Shown here: piece by piece, positions 16,409 to 23,973 of the stretch | Position numbering within the stretch: the first letter of the stretch is position 1 | Layout: each line of letters begins with the position of its first letter | Assembly: GCA_015520195.1 (NCBI GenBank) | Contig: WAQN01000095.1 | Coordinates: 1-38,125, forward strand | Direction of reading: 5' to 3' | Source: Desulfurococcales archaeon | Lineage (GTDB): Archaea > Thermoproteota > Thermoprotei_A > Sulfolobales > Acidilobaceae | DNA length: 38,125 bases | The notes under the pieces: generated by a model | What the model saw: the letters and a program-made list of their open reading frames with translations, nothing else | What the model was told of the DNA's origin: nothing | Databases searched by the model: none | Translations under genes and position numbers: made by a program

Positions 16409-16720
16409 GTGTTGGAGCCTGGCAGGGACCTGTTATCGCCTAGCATAAAAAAGCATACGCTACTGGCTGGTTTAGCAGGTGCTGTTTTAGGCTTAATCTT
16501 GTCATTGCTAACAGTATATGGTGCAATGGAGTCTCTCTCACCGGTGGGGAGATTCCAGCTCGGGGTTTTACTGGCAATGGTCGTATCTGGCCTTATATAC
16601 TATCTTCAGGTCTACGTTTCAGGGGGCTCTAGAGGGGTTAGGCTCTATCTGGAAACATTTCTATCGCTGTCAATAATGGAGTTTTCGCTGTGGGCTATAC
16701 TCTATGACGTGCTATCGTAG
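16409..16720 (+). CDS. Small three-helix membrane protein, EMC6/Rab5ip-like candidate
   Basis: A 103-residue protein with three predicted membrane helices (about 16-37, 46-68, 80-102), few charges, and a short basic N-terminus. The helix pattern GAVLGLIL... then GVLLAMVVSGLIYYL..., then FSLWAILYDVL resembles EMC6 (Rab5ip family, PF07019), whose last helix has a similar F-W-x-x-L-Y motif; known archaeal members exist but I cannot search here. The open frame extends back into the tRNA gene, which cannot be coding there. GTG 16409 or TTG 16412, right after GGTGGT (16401-16406), is the likely start. It lies 44 bases after the tRNA and upstream of SAM synthetase. If not EMC6-like, it is an unknown membrane protein. 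Confidence 0.5.
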   Translation: MLEPGRDLLSPSIKKHTLLAGLAGAVLGLILSLLTVYGAMESLSPVGRFQLGVLLAMVVSGLIYYLQVYVSGGSRGVRLYLETFLSLSIMEFSLWAILYDVLS

Positions 16721-16764
16721 GGAGTCCTCATGTCTACTATGTGTTAGTCATTATAATGAATTAT

Positions 16765-16772
16765 ACATATAA
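16765..16772 (+). promoter_or_regulatory. TATA-like box for SAM synthetase
   Basis: ACATATAA predicts a transcript start near 16794. A start codon at 16775, where the open frame begins, would be upstream of it, so it supports initiation at ATG 16832 with a leader of about 38 bases carrying GGTGGG. Confidence 0.4.
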
Positions 16773-16831
16773 GTGTGTGGATGCAAGTTGTAGACTACGA
16801 TGGATGTGTAATAGGCTGGTGGGATATTGAG

Positions 16832-18052
16832 ATGCCTAGTAACATAGTGATTGAGGAGTTCAAATTCCCCTCTGTTGAGGAGATAGAGGTTGAACTAGTT
16901 GAGAGGAAAGGGCTGGGGCATCCTGATTATATTAGTGACGCGGCTGCCGAGGCGGCTAGTGTTGCACTAAGTAAATATTACCTGCACCGTTATGGAGACA
17001 TACTTCACCACAACTTGGATAAAGTCCTCTTAGTCGGTGGACAGGCCTCACCTAAATTCGGTGGAGGAGAGGTTCTACACCCAATATACATAATAGTCTC
17101 TGGAAGGGCTACAACCGAAGTTAGAACTAGTAGTGGAGTGGAAAGTATCCCAGTCGGCACAGTAATTGTTAAAGCCGTTAAGGACTGGATCAAGGAGAAC
17201 TTTAGATTCCTAGATCCCGAGTCACACGTGGTAGTAGACTACAAGATAGGGAAGGGGAGTGTTGATCTAATAGGAATATATGAAAGCAAAGAGAGGGTTC
17301 CTAGGGCCAACGATACCAGCTTCGGGTCAGGATACGCACCCTTGTCAACCCTGGAACGCCTAGTCTTTGAAACAGAGCGTCTACTCAATAGTAGAGAGGT
17401 TAAATCTCGCCTGCCAGCTGTGGGGGAGGATGTTAAGGTTATGGGGCTTAGAAGGGGTAAGTCGATAGAATTAACAGTGGCAGTAGCTATGATTAGCAGG
17501 TTTATCCTAGATATTAGCGAGTACGAATCAGTCAAGGAGGACGTTAAGCAGCTTATCCTCGATAGAGCATCTGAGATAGCGCCTAATCACGATATTAAAG
17601 TCTACATAAATACCGGAGACATAATAGACAAGAATATAGTGTACCTAACCGTTACTGGAACCAGTGCAGAGCACGGAGACGACGGGATGACTGGTAGAGG
17701 TAACAGGGCTAATGGATTGATAACCCCACTAAGACCGATGAGCCTTGAAGCTACAGCTGGTAAGAACCCCGTAAGTCATGTAGGTAAAATCTATAATGTA
17801 GTAGCAAGAGACATAGCCGACAAAATATACAGTGAAGTAGATGGCGTAAAGGAGGTCTACGTTAAACTACTTAGCCAGATAGGTAGGCCAATAGATGACC
17901 CATTAATAGCTGATGTTAAAGTAAAGACCGAGGAAGGAGTCAAGCTTACGGGCAATATGAGAAGCGAAATAGAGTCTATAGTAAGTAGCTCGTTAAGCAA
18001 CATAACCTCTTACACCAAGCTTATAATAGAAGGGAAATCGCAGCTCTTCTAA
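16832..18052 (+). CDS. mat: Archaeal S-adenosylmethionine synthetase
   Basis: A 406-residue methionine adenosyltransferase of the archaeal type (PF01941), making S-adenosylmethionine from methionine and ATP. The ATP-binding motif [13 protein letters not shown] is at about 24-36 and [13 protein letters not shown] follows near 78-90; [20 protein letters not shown] (about 290-310) and [20 protein letters not shown] are diagnostic for the archaeal branch. The frame is open to 16775, but ATG 16832 has GGTGGG (16818-16823) at 8-base spacing, lies after the predicted transcript start, and gives the family's usual length of about 406 residues. The gene is monocistronic and essential in character. Confidence 0.96.
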   Translation: MPSNIVIEEFKFPSVEEIEVELVERKGLGHPDYISDAAAEAASVALSKYYLHRYGDILHHNLDKVLLVGGQASPKFGGGEVLHPIYIIVSGRATTEVRTSSGVESIPVGTVIVKAVKDWIKENFRFLDPESHVVVDYKIGKGSVDLIGIYESKERVPRANDTSFGSGYAPLSTLERLVFETERLLNSREVKSRLPAVGEDVKVMGLRRGKSIELTVAVAMISRFILDISEYESVKEDVKQLILDRASEIAPNHDIKVYINTGDIIDKNIVYLTVTGTSAEHGDDGMTGRGNRANGLITPLRPMSLEATAGKNPVSHVGKIYNVVARDIADKIYSEVDGVKEVYVKLLSQIGRPIDDPLIADVKVKTEEGVKLTGNMRSEIESIVSSSLSNITSYTKLIIEGKSQLF

Positions 18053-18158
18053 AAAAGGCTAGTTAACAAGGGTTATTAATACTCTGGCTTGTAATTATTT
18101 TGGAATGCTAATTAAGGGTACCCCTAGATCCTGATCCATGGTCTACTGGAGACGCTAG

Positions 18159-19058
18159 ATGACTAGTAGACTACAAAGACTGCTTGAAAGCCTAGATAAA
18201 AGAGACTTCGAGGTACTCAGGGTAATAGAGAGGTACATGTATAGATTCGAGTATGTACCCGTGGAGCTCATAGAGAAGCGTTCAAGACTGAAGCCGGGAG
18301 AGCTCTTAAAGAGCATCGATAAGCTATCCACATTGAAACTAGTCAAGAGGAGGCTTGGCAGTGTTACTGGCTACACGTTAACCTATACAGCCCTAGACTT
18401 ACTAGCCCTGGCTAATCTTGTATCACGCGGCGTGATATCCAGGATCGGGGACAGGATAGGTGTCGGTAAGGAGAGTGACGTCTACATAGCAGAGACTCCT
18501 ACTGGCGACCTCGTTGTAGTCAAGTTCCATAGAGAGGGTAGAACCTCATTCACCCACCTGAGAAGACATAGAGCCTATGTAGCTAGAGTTGATAGGGTAG
18601 GATGGCTTAGGATAGCTAAGCTAGTCGGCGAGAGGGAATTCAAGGCCCTGCTATCACTTCATAGAGAGAAAGCCAGGGTTCCTGAGCCAATAGCCTACAA
18701 TAGGCACTGTGTAGTCCAAGAATATATTCCAGGCATAGACTTATACAGGGTTAAACAGTTGGACGAAGCAACAGCAAAGAAGACGCTTCTCGAAATACTA
18801 GAGTCTCTAAGGATAGCCTATCTTAGGGTAGGCATAGTCCATGGCGACTTAAGCGAATATAATATAATGATCACCGATGAAGGGGAGGCCTATATAATAG
18901 ACTGGCCACAATATGTGTATAGAGAGGATGAAACAGCAGAGTCTCTGCTAAATAGAGATGTAAATTATATAATAAGGTTCTATAAGAGAAGATATGGGAT
19001 CGGGGTAGAGCCAGATAGGGCTCTACGATACATTAAGGGGGAGATTAATGCAATCTAA
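18159..19058 (+). CDS. rio2: Rio2 serine/threonine protein kinase
   Basis: A 299-residue atypical kinase/ATPase needed for small ribosomal subunit maturation. Residues 1-85 are the Rio2-specific winged helix (LKPGELLKSIDKLSTLKLVKRR region), followed by the nucleotide loop GVGKESDVY (101-109), the invariant lysine K122 (VVVKFH), the catalytic loop HGDLSEYN (228-235, with D230 and N235) and the metal-binding Asp of IIDWPQ (D248). All catalytic residues are intact. The ATG has GGAG at 7 bases. The stop overlaps the start of the DUF460 gene by 11 bases, so the two are translationally coupled, which suggests a common ribosome- or RNA-related job. Confidence 0.96.
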   Translation: MTSRLQRLLESLDKRDFEVLRVIERYMYRFEYVPVELIEKRSRLKPGELLKSIDKLSTLKLVKRRLGSVTGYTLTYTALDLLALANLVSRGVISRIGDRIGVGKESDVYIAETPTGDLVVVKFHREGRTSFTHLRRHRAYVARVDRVGWLRIAKLVGEREFKALLSLHREKARVPEPIAYNRHCVVQEYIPGIDLYRVKQLDEATAKKTLLEILESLRIAYLRVGIVHGDLSEYNIMITDEGEAYIIDWPQYVYREDETAESLLNRDVNYIIRFYKRRYGIGVEPDRALRYIKGEINAI

Positions 19059-21087
19059 GTCTAGCCCCCTCTACATGGGGGTAGACATACAGTATGGTAG
19101 CCCACAGGCTAGGGGAGGGGCTAGATACTATGTAGTTGTGGTAGATTCACGCGGGATTCTAGTTGATAAAGCCTCAGATGCTAGTATAGCTAGGGTCATA
19201 AGGCTAGCATGGAATTACAGGCCTAAGGCTATAGGCGTCGATAACATATATGAGTTGGCTTCAGACGCGAGAGACTTGGCCAGGATAGTCTCACTACTTC
19301 CTCCAGAAACCGAGATAATACAGGTAAACGTGGACCATGATCAGACACTACCCCTCCAACGTATAGCTAGGGATGCAGGATTCGAGATCACATCTAAACC
19401 ATCCCCTGGAAGAACAGCTTATATAGCAGCTGTCCTAGCATCTCAGGGTTATGGCCAGCCTGTGAGGCTGGTTGAGGAAAAAACGCTTATAATAGTCTCT
19501 AAGGGTAGGAGCTCCGGTAAAGGCGGGTGGAGCCAGCAGAGGTATCAGAGAAGACTCAGGGCTGGCGTACATCAGGCGGCTATGAGGATAAAGGAGTTGC
19601 TAGATAATGCTGGTTTAGAATACGATTATAGGTATAGGAAGAGTGAGGGTGGACTGGAATCAGCTGTATTCACCGTGTATGCTGAGAGATCCAAGCTTAA
19701 GGGAATAGTTAGAAATCATAGCGGCCCTGACTATACGGTTACCGTGAAGCCTGTATATAAGAGTAAGATTATCCTTGGCAAAACTGGTGAGAGACCCCAG
19801 AGACCAGTGATAGTAGGATTCGATCCTGGTATTTCGTCGGGGATAGCTATTATCGATTTGAAGGGTGAGATACTCTATGTTGATAGTTTTAAGAGCCTGG
19901 ATAGAGGGAGCATGCTTGACATAATACTACGATATGGAAAACCAATAATAATAGCTGTTGATGTAAAAGATATACCCGATAGCGTTAGAAAGCTTGCAGC
20001 CCAAATCGGGGCTCACATATTCACCCCCGACAGTGACATAAGCACGGTTGAGAAGAGAGAGCTCTCACTCAAGGCATTGAAGGGTAAGATGCCTAAAGAC
20101 TCACATCAAAGAGACGCACTTGCAGCTGCATACAAGGCCTATACATTTATGAGGAGTAAACTCGACCACATAGACTCCTACCTGGCTAGGCTAGGTATAG
20201 GCTTAGACCCTGAATCTGTCAAGGTAGAGGTTCTAAAGGGTAAGAGCATAGCTGAAGCTATTGAGAAGGAGATAGAGAGGAGGCTAGGTGAGAAGGATAG
20301 GCTAAAGGGGGCTGAAAGGGCTAGGGAGAGAAACACCAGTAGCCATGCAACCAATGTCTCTGAGAGGGGTGAGTTGAAGCTTCAGATAGAGGCTTTGAAA
20401 GCTGAAAAGAGGATGCTCGAAGAAAGGATCCAAAGACTTGAGAGGGAGCTTGAGAAGGAACGTATTAATGCTAGAATAACCATTTCATCCATCAAGAAGG
20501 AGGCTTATAAGGATTCAGAGTTAAGGGCTTATAGGGACAGGATTGAAGCCTTAGAGAAGGAGTTAGAAACACTTAAACGTAAACTAGAGGATGAAGCTAG
20601 GAATAGGGATTCAATCAAGAGAATCCTATACAAGGTTTATATCGGAGACACGCTTATGGCGAGGGCTATAAACACGCTCACAAAGAGGTCGCTAAACAAG
20701 AGTATAACGGAGATAGGGCCTTTGAGGCCCGGAGAGATAGTAGTGGTGAGAGACCCGAACGTATTCGATAGAGAATCAATAAGGATCCTAAGAGACTCCA
20801 ACATATATGGAGTAGTTATCGAAGGACGTGATAGAGGCTCACTAGGCAACGCGCTTGAGAACGTGGGAATCCCAGTGGTTATCTTAAATGGGGACCAGTC
20901 TATTGCAAGAATAGATAGTCTTGTAATACTCAAGTCACAAATAAGAGACCTAATAGCTGATAGAGCAAACTACCTTGAAGAGAGAAGAACATCAAGTTTT
21001 AACCTAGAAAAGATAATCAACGAGTATAGGCGTAAAAGATTACAGGCGAGAGATAGACAGCGCCACCCTAATACCCATAAAGCATGA
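19048..21087 (+). CDS. DUF460 protein with RNase H-like domains and coiled coil
   Basis: A 679-residue archaeal DUF460 protein (PF04312). Residues 7-130 and 250-365 look like two RNase H-fold domains. The second has the RuvC-like pattern GFDPGISSGIAI (from about 256), AVDVKDIP, and a closing HQRDALAAAYKAY in which the Asp sits where the last acidic ligand of RuvC lies, so its catalytic acids may be intact. The first has GVDIQYG and GVDNIYEL but no clear third acid. Residues about 440-530 are a long coiled coil, and about 545-650 a further alpha/beta domain. The ATG has GGGGGAG just upstream and overlaps rio2 by 11 bases. Biochemical role unknown; nuclease activity is inferred only from the motif. 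Confidence 0.88.
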   Translation: MQSKSSPLYMGVDIQYGSPQARGGARYYVVVVDSRGILVDKASDASIARVIRLAWNYRPKAIGVDNIYELASDARDLARIVSLLPPETEIIQVNVDHDQTLPLQRIARDAGFEITSKPSPGRTAYIAAVLASQGYGQPVRLVEEKTLIIVSKGRSSGKGGWSQQRYQRRLRAGVHQAAMRIKELLDNAGLEYDYRYRKSEGGLESAVFTVYAERSKLKGIVRNHSGPDYTVTVKPVYKSKIILGKTGERPQRPVIVGFDPGISSGIAIIDLKGEILYVDSFKSLDRGSMLDIILRYGKPIIIAVDVKDIPDSVRKLAAQIGAHIFTPDSDISTVEKRELSLKALKGKMPKDSHQRDALAAAYKAYTFMRSKLDHIDSYLARLGIGLDPESVKVEVLKGKSIAEAIEKEIERRLGEKDRLKGAERARERNTSSHATNVSERGELKLQIEALKAEKRMLEERIQRLERELEKERINARITISSIKKEAYKDSELRAYRDRIEALEKELETLKRKLEDEARNRDSIKRILYKVYIGDTLMARAINTLTKRSLNKSITEIGPLRPGEIVVVRDPNVFDRESIRILRDSNIYGVVIEGRDRGSLGNALENVGIPVVILNGDQSIARIDSLVILKSQIRDLIADRANYLEERRTSSFNLEKIINEYRRKRLQARDRQRHPNTHKA

Positions 21088-21572
21088 GCAAAGAGGCTAT
21101 GGAATACACTCTAGATTAAGCCAGCTATCCAAGACTCTCAGCAGCAGCTAATGGTCAGCTGAGACAGGTATCCTCATTGCTTAAATGCTCAGCCCCGTGG
21201 ATTCCTCATTCCCTCCAGACCTTCTTAATCATTATAGAGCTATACGGGGGTTAGAGACCTCGATTCATTGCACCCTCCTATTAGAGGGCCTCATCGAGGA
21301 GTCGCGTCCCCCATTATAATTTAACTCATTGTGTAATCTAAGGCTTAAAGGCTTGTTTGAGATTAAACAAAAATGATTTAGTGATTCTTTGATGATGCGG
21401 GGGGTCTAGTATTCAGTATTGTCGGTATTGAATCTTCCAAATGTCTCTCCTGTGAGAGGAGTCTATTGTGAATTAGGATAGAGCACTTCATGGTTTCCTA
21501 GTGTTGGTTTTGATCTGCATCGTTACTGGTAGCGGTAGGTTTTAGTTGAAATGGTATTTGTTGTGTTGTTTT
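21088..21572. other. 485-base gap without a supportable gene
   Basis: No convincing reading frame. The part up to about 21310 is comparatively GC-rich and contains a nested stem structure (given separately). The part from 21313 is AT-rich. A small hairpin CTCTC-CTGT-GAGAG lies at 21445-21458. A TTGATGATGC string near 21389 resembles a C box of C/D sRNAs, but no CUGA D box follows. Confidence 0.6.
21246..21312 (+). other. Candidate structured RNA element
   Basis: Three nested stems can be drawn: an outer GGGGG (21246-21250) with CCCCC (21308-21312), a middle CCTCGA (21258-21263) with TCGAGG (21294-21299), and an inner hairpin CCCTC (21273-21277) with GAGGG (21284-21288). CCTC (21289-21292) with GAGG (21296-21299) is a competing hairpin. 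Strand is not decided by the sequence, since all pairs are Watson-Crick. It does not fit tRNA, C/D or H/ACA models. It may be a small RNA or a transcript-end structure. Confidence 0.3.
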
Positions 21573-22319
21573 TCATTTATTATTTATCTTGGTTAGGAGG
21601 TATCCATTATCTAGTTTTTCTAGCTTGTAGTTTAGGCTTTTGGCCGTGACTTCTATTATTTTATGAGTGACGTATAGTTTTTCTTTTTTCCAGGATGGTC
21701 TTTTGTAGTCTTTATACCAGTATTCTTCTTTTCCTCCATAGCCGTTGACGAGTATTTCGCTTGCATTCATAAGCATTCCTAGTATGACTGCTCTATCGCC
21801 GTCTGTGAAGCCTCCTAGTGGTAGTGTTGAATGGGGGGTGCATATCTGGCTTGTGTATATTAGGTGTTTTCGTTTATTTATTGTTGTTAGCCTGTATACA
21901 TTGTCTGAATGTATGTGTATGAATAATACTGTTGCTACATATGGTGCCTCATTTATTAAAAGTGTGCTTAGATCTAGGTCTCCGGTTATGTATAGTAGTT
22001 TTATTCCATATTCCAATCCGATCCACACAGCTGGCTCTGGACCTCCATAGGTGTCGCAGTCCTCTGGTATATAAGTGGTGTTTGGGCCAAGTATGCAGAG
22101 TCTCTTATTGTTAACCCCCCGGTTTACAATGTAGAGTGATTCGCAGATACTCCAGCAATTATTCCATACCATCATTGAGGAACTAGCTTCACTCACCCTA
22201 GATATGTCATAGATAGCCTCTGCTATTAGATTATAAGCTCTCAGACTAGCCTTAGATGCCTCAATGAGTCTCCTAGCTATACTACAGCATCTAGAGTATA
22301 CATTGTAGCATTGATGCAT
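21573..22319 (-). CDS. Divergent DUF115/MptE-like protein
   Basis: A 248-residue protein matching the archaeal DUF115/MptE family, whose characterised member is 6-hydroxymethyl-7,8-dihydropterin pyrophosphokinase. Visible family marks are ILGPN (76-80), GDLD (113-116, corresponding to the T-D-L-D metal motif), HIHSDN (135-140), and GGFTDGDRA (169-177). The usual G-P-S-L at the first motif is changed to G-P-N-T, so substrate use may differ. The N-terminus has five cysteines (C4, C11, C12, C55, C59) that are not typical. It is more AT-rich than its neighbours and lies alone between a long gap and a divergent membrane protein gene. The ATG start follows an unremarkable upstream sequence. Call fairly sure by motif, exact reaction uncertain. 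Confidence 0.75.
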   Translation of the reverse strand: MHQCYNVYSRCCSIARRLIEASKASLRAYNLIAEAIYDISRVSEASSSMMVWNNCWSICESLYIVNRGVNNKRLCILGPNTTYIPEDCDTYGGPEPAVWIGLEYGIKLLYITGDLDLSTLLINEAPYVATVLFIHIHSDNVYRLTTINKRKHLIYTSQICTPHSTLPLGGFTDGDRAVILGMLMNASEILVNGYGGKEEYWYKDYKRPSWKKEKLYVTHKIIEVTAKSLNYKLEKLDNGYLLTKINNK

Positions 22320-22454
22320 TATTCCCTGTCCCCATGCTTTTCAACTCGGGGCTTGCCGTAAATAACTACTAGTTAGGTGCATGTATTATTTGTTCCACGA
22401 TCGTGGGATAATATATATTTTTAATTATAGTTTATGGAATAATACTAGTATCCT

Positions 22455-23705
22455 GTGGGTGCCTATAGCAGTATGAAGGGCACAGTGTTTAAGGGTGAAG
22501 CCACGTTCATCAAGGCTCTCCCCCTAATGGCATCAGCACTAATAGCATTAATCATCGGAGGATTAGCTGGTATAGGCTTCATAATGCTACAAGCAGGATA
22601 CAAGCCCCCTGCAATATTTAGCCTCCTAGCCCCGCTGTATGGCAGTCACTGGTACTTAATGATACTAGGATTCACTCTAGCCCTCATATCAGCTGAGCTA
22701 TTAACTCTACTCTCAATGGAGTGGGCTAGAAGAGTCGCTCCTCCAGTAATTATAGCAGTATTCCTAGTATTCTACTGGAGCGGGATAATCCTCTACTCCA
22801 CAGGTTACACCATGCAGGCACTCGGAGCATCTATTATAGTACTAGCTATATCCACGTTATACACGGCTAAAACACTCCTATCTAGGAGCTGGATAGGCTT
22901 ACCACCGACGCACTACAACTACCTACTAACCCTGACTCCACCCCTAACAGGAGTCATCATAGCATACTGGATAATATCTGAGAAGATGGATCTACCATCA
23001 TACGATCTCCCAATAGCTACCCTCTTCCTCCCAGTAGCAGCTATCATAGCGGTTGAATCAAGGGACATACCACTACTGCTTGGAATACCACCAACCAAGA
23101 GCCTTGCATTGAGGAGCAAGCAGTTAAGGGTAAGAGCCGTGATGGCATACATAGCTTCAGGTATTGGAGTCATACTAGTAGCAATGGGGCATCTAATCCC
23201 AGGCGGTTTACTTCTCATCGTAGGTGGGCTTCTAGCAGCCTCAAGTGTCGCCTTACTCCAGGCAGTTGAGTCAGCCAGCAAGGCTATACCCAGAGTAATA
23301 AGGGTTCACGTAACCACGCACACGACCATATCATATATTTGGTTTATCGGGGCGGGTGCTATAGCTATAGCGAGTGGCGCTGGATACATTAATTATGTTA
23401 GGGTGGATGATGCAATAACACACATGCTAACACTAGGATTCATGTTCAACGTGATTATGGGTATAGACGCTATACTACTCTACGGCCATGCCGGGATAAG
23501 TCTCTCCGAGACACCAAAGCCCCAACCCTGGCCAGGGGCATTATTGAATGTAGGCCTAATACTCAGGATACTATACGACATAGGTATAATGCAAGGCTGG
23601 GCAGCTGTTGCAAGCGGCTTACTAACTGGCATTGCAATAGTGGGTTTCTATGCTAGGAACATGAGGAATATAAGGAAGATCCTCAAGAGTAAGAGTAGAA
23701 AATGA
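22455..23705 (+). CDS. Polytopic membrane protein, NnrS-like
   Basis: A 416-residue protein with about ten to twelve hydrophobic helices. Conserved-looking histidines sit at helix starts: SHWYLMILGFTLAL (near 64), THMLTLGFMFNVIMG (near 327) and YGHAG (near 349), a pattern like the haem/copper membrane protein family NnrS, with H-x-x-x-x-G-F pairs at the beginning and end. NnrS relatives are linked to nitric oxide or haem handling. No denitrification genes are nearby. The start is GTG 22455 or ATG 22473; an AT-rich TATA-like tract lies at about 22411-22423. A small membrane peptide gene follows within about 80 bases. Confidence 0.5.
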   Translation: MGAYSSMKGTVFKGEATFIKALPLMASALIALIIGGLAGIGFIMLQAGYKPPAIFSLLAPLYGSHWYLMILGFTLALISAELLTLLSMEWARRVAPPVIIAVFLVFYWSGIILYSTGYTMQALGASIIVLAISTLYTAKTLLSRSWIGLPPTHYNYLLTLTPPLTGVIIAYWIISEKMDLPSYDLPIATLFLPVAAIIAVESRDIPLLLGIPPTKSLALRSKQLRVRAVMAYIASGIGVILVAMGHLIPGGLLLIVGGLLAASSVALLQAVESASKAIPRVIRVHVTTHTTISYIWFIGAGAIAIASGAGYINYVRVDDAITHMLTLGFMFNVIMGIDAILLYGHAGISLSETPKPQPWPGALLNVGLILRILYDIGIMQGWAAVASGLLTGIAIVGFYARNMRNIRKILKSKSRK

Positions 23706-23786
23706 ATAGCTCTGGCATAGAAGACGATTTCAGAGTAATAATATTAAATCCATGGTATATATTTTAATATTACATTGGTGGGGGTT

Positions 23787-23948
23787 ATGAGTAGAGGTGT
23801 TGAGGGTCTAGTATTTGTAGGATTCATGTTTATCGGCATGGGTATTGGAATGCTTCTTGACAGGGTTGCCGTAGGCACCCTTATCGGCATGGGAATCGGG
23901 TTCATAGCCATGGCTATATTAAGAATTAAGGCTTCAAAATCAGAGTAA
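23787..23948 (+). CDS. 53-residue two-helix membrane protein
   Basis: A short gene of 53 codons with ATG immediately after GGTGGGGGTT (23777-23786), an unusually strong ribosome binding site. The protein has two hydrophobic, glycine-rich helices (GFMFIGMGIGMLLD and VGTLIGMGIGFIAMAIL) joined by a D-R-V-A-V-G-T turn and ends in a basic tail (RIKASKSE). The arrangement G-x-x-x-G-x-x-L-D...G-T-x-x-x-x-G-x-x-x-G resembles small AtpI/AtpZ-like membrane proteins. It lies 81 bases after the NnrS-like gene. Function unknown. Confidence 0.65.
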   Translation: MSRGVEGLVFVGFMFIGMGIGMLLDRVAVGTLIGMGIGFIAMAILRIKASKSE

Positions 23949-23973
23949 TCCTTATGTTAATTAATGTGACTCG

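Noticed and set aside
16775-16831. Nineteen-residue extension of SAM synthetase
   Set aside because: TATA-like element at 16765-16772 would place it before the transcript start, and the 406-residue form matches the family.
21379-21395. C-box-like TTGATGATGC suggesting a C/D box sRNA
   Set aside because: No CUGA D box lies within a usable distance on that strand.
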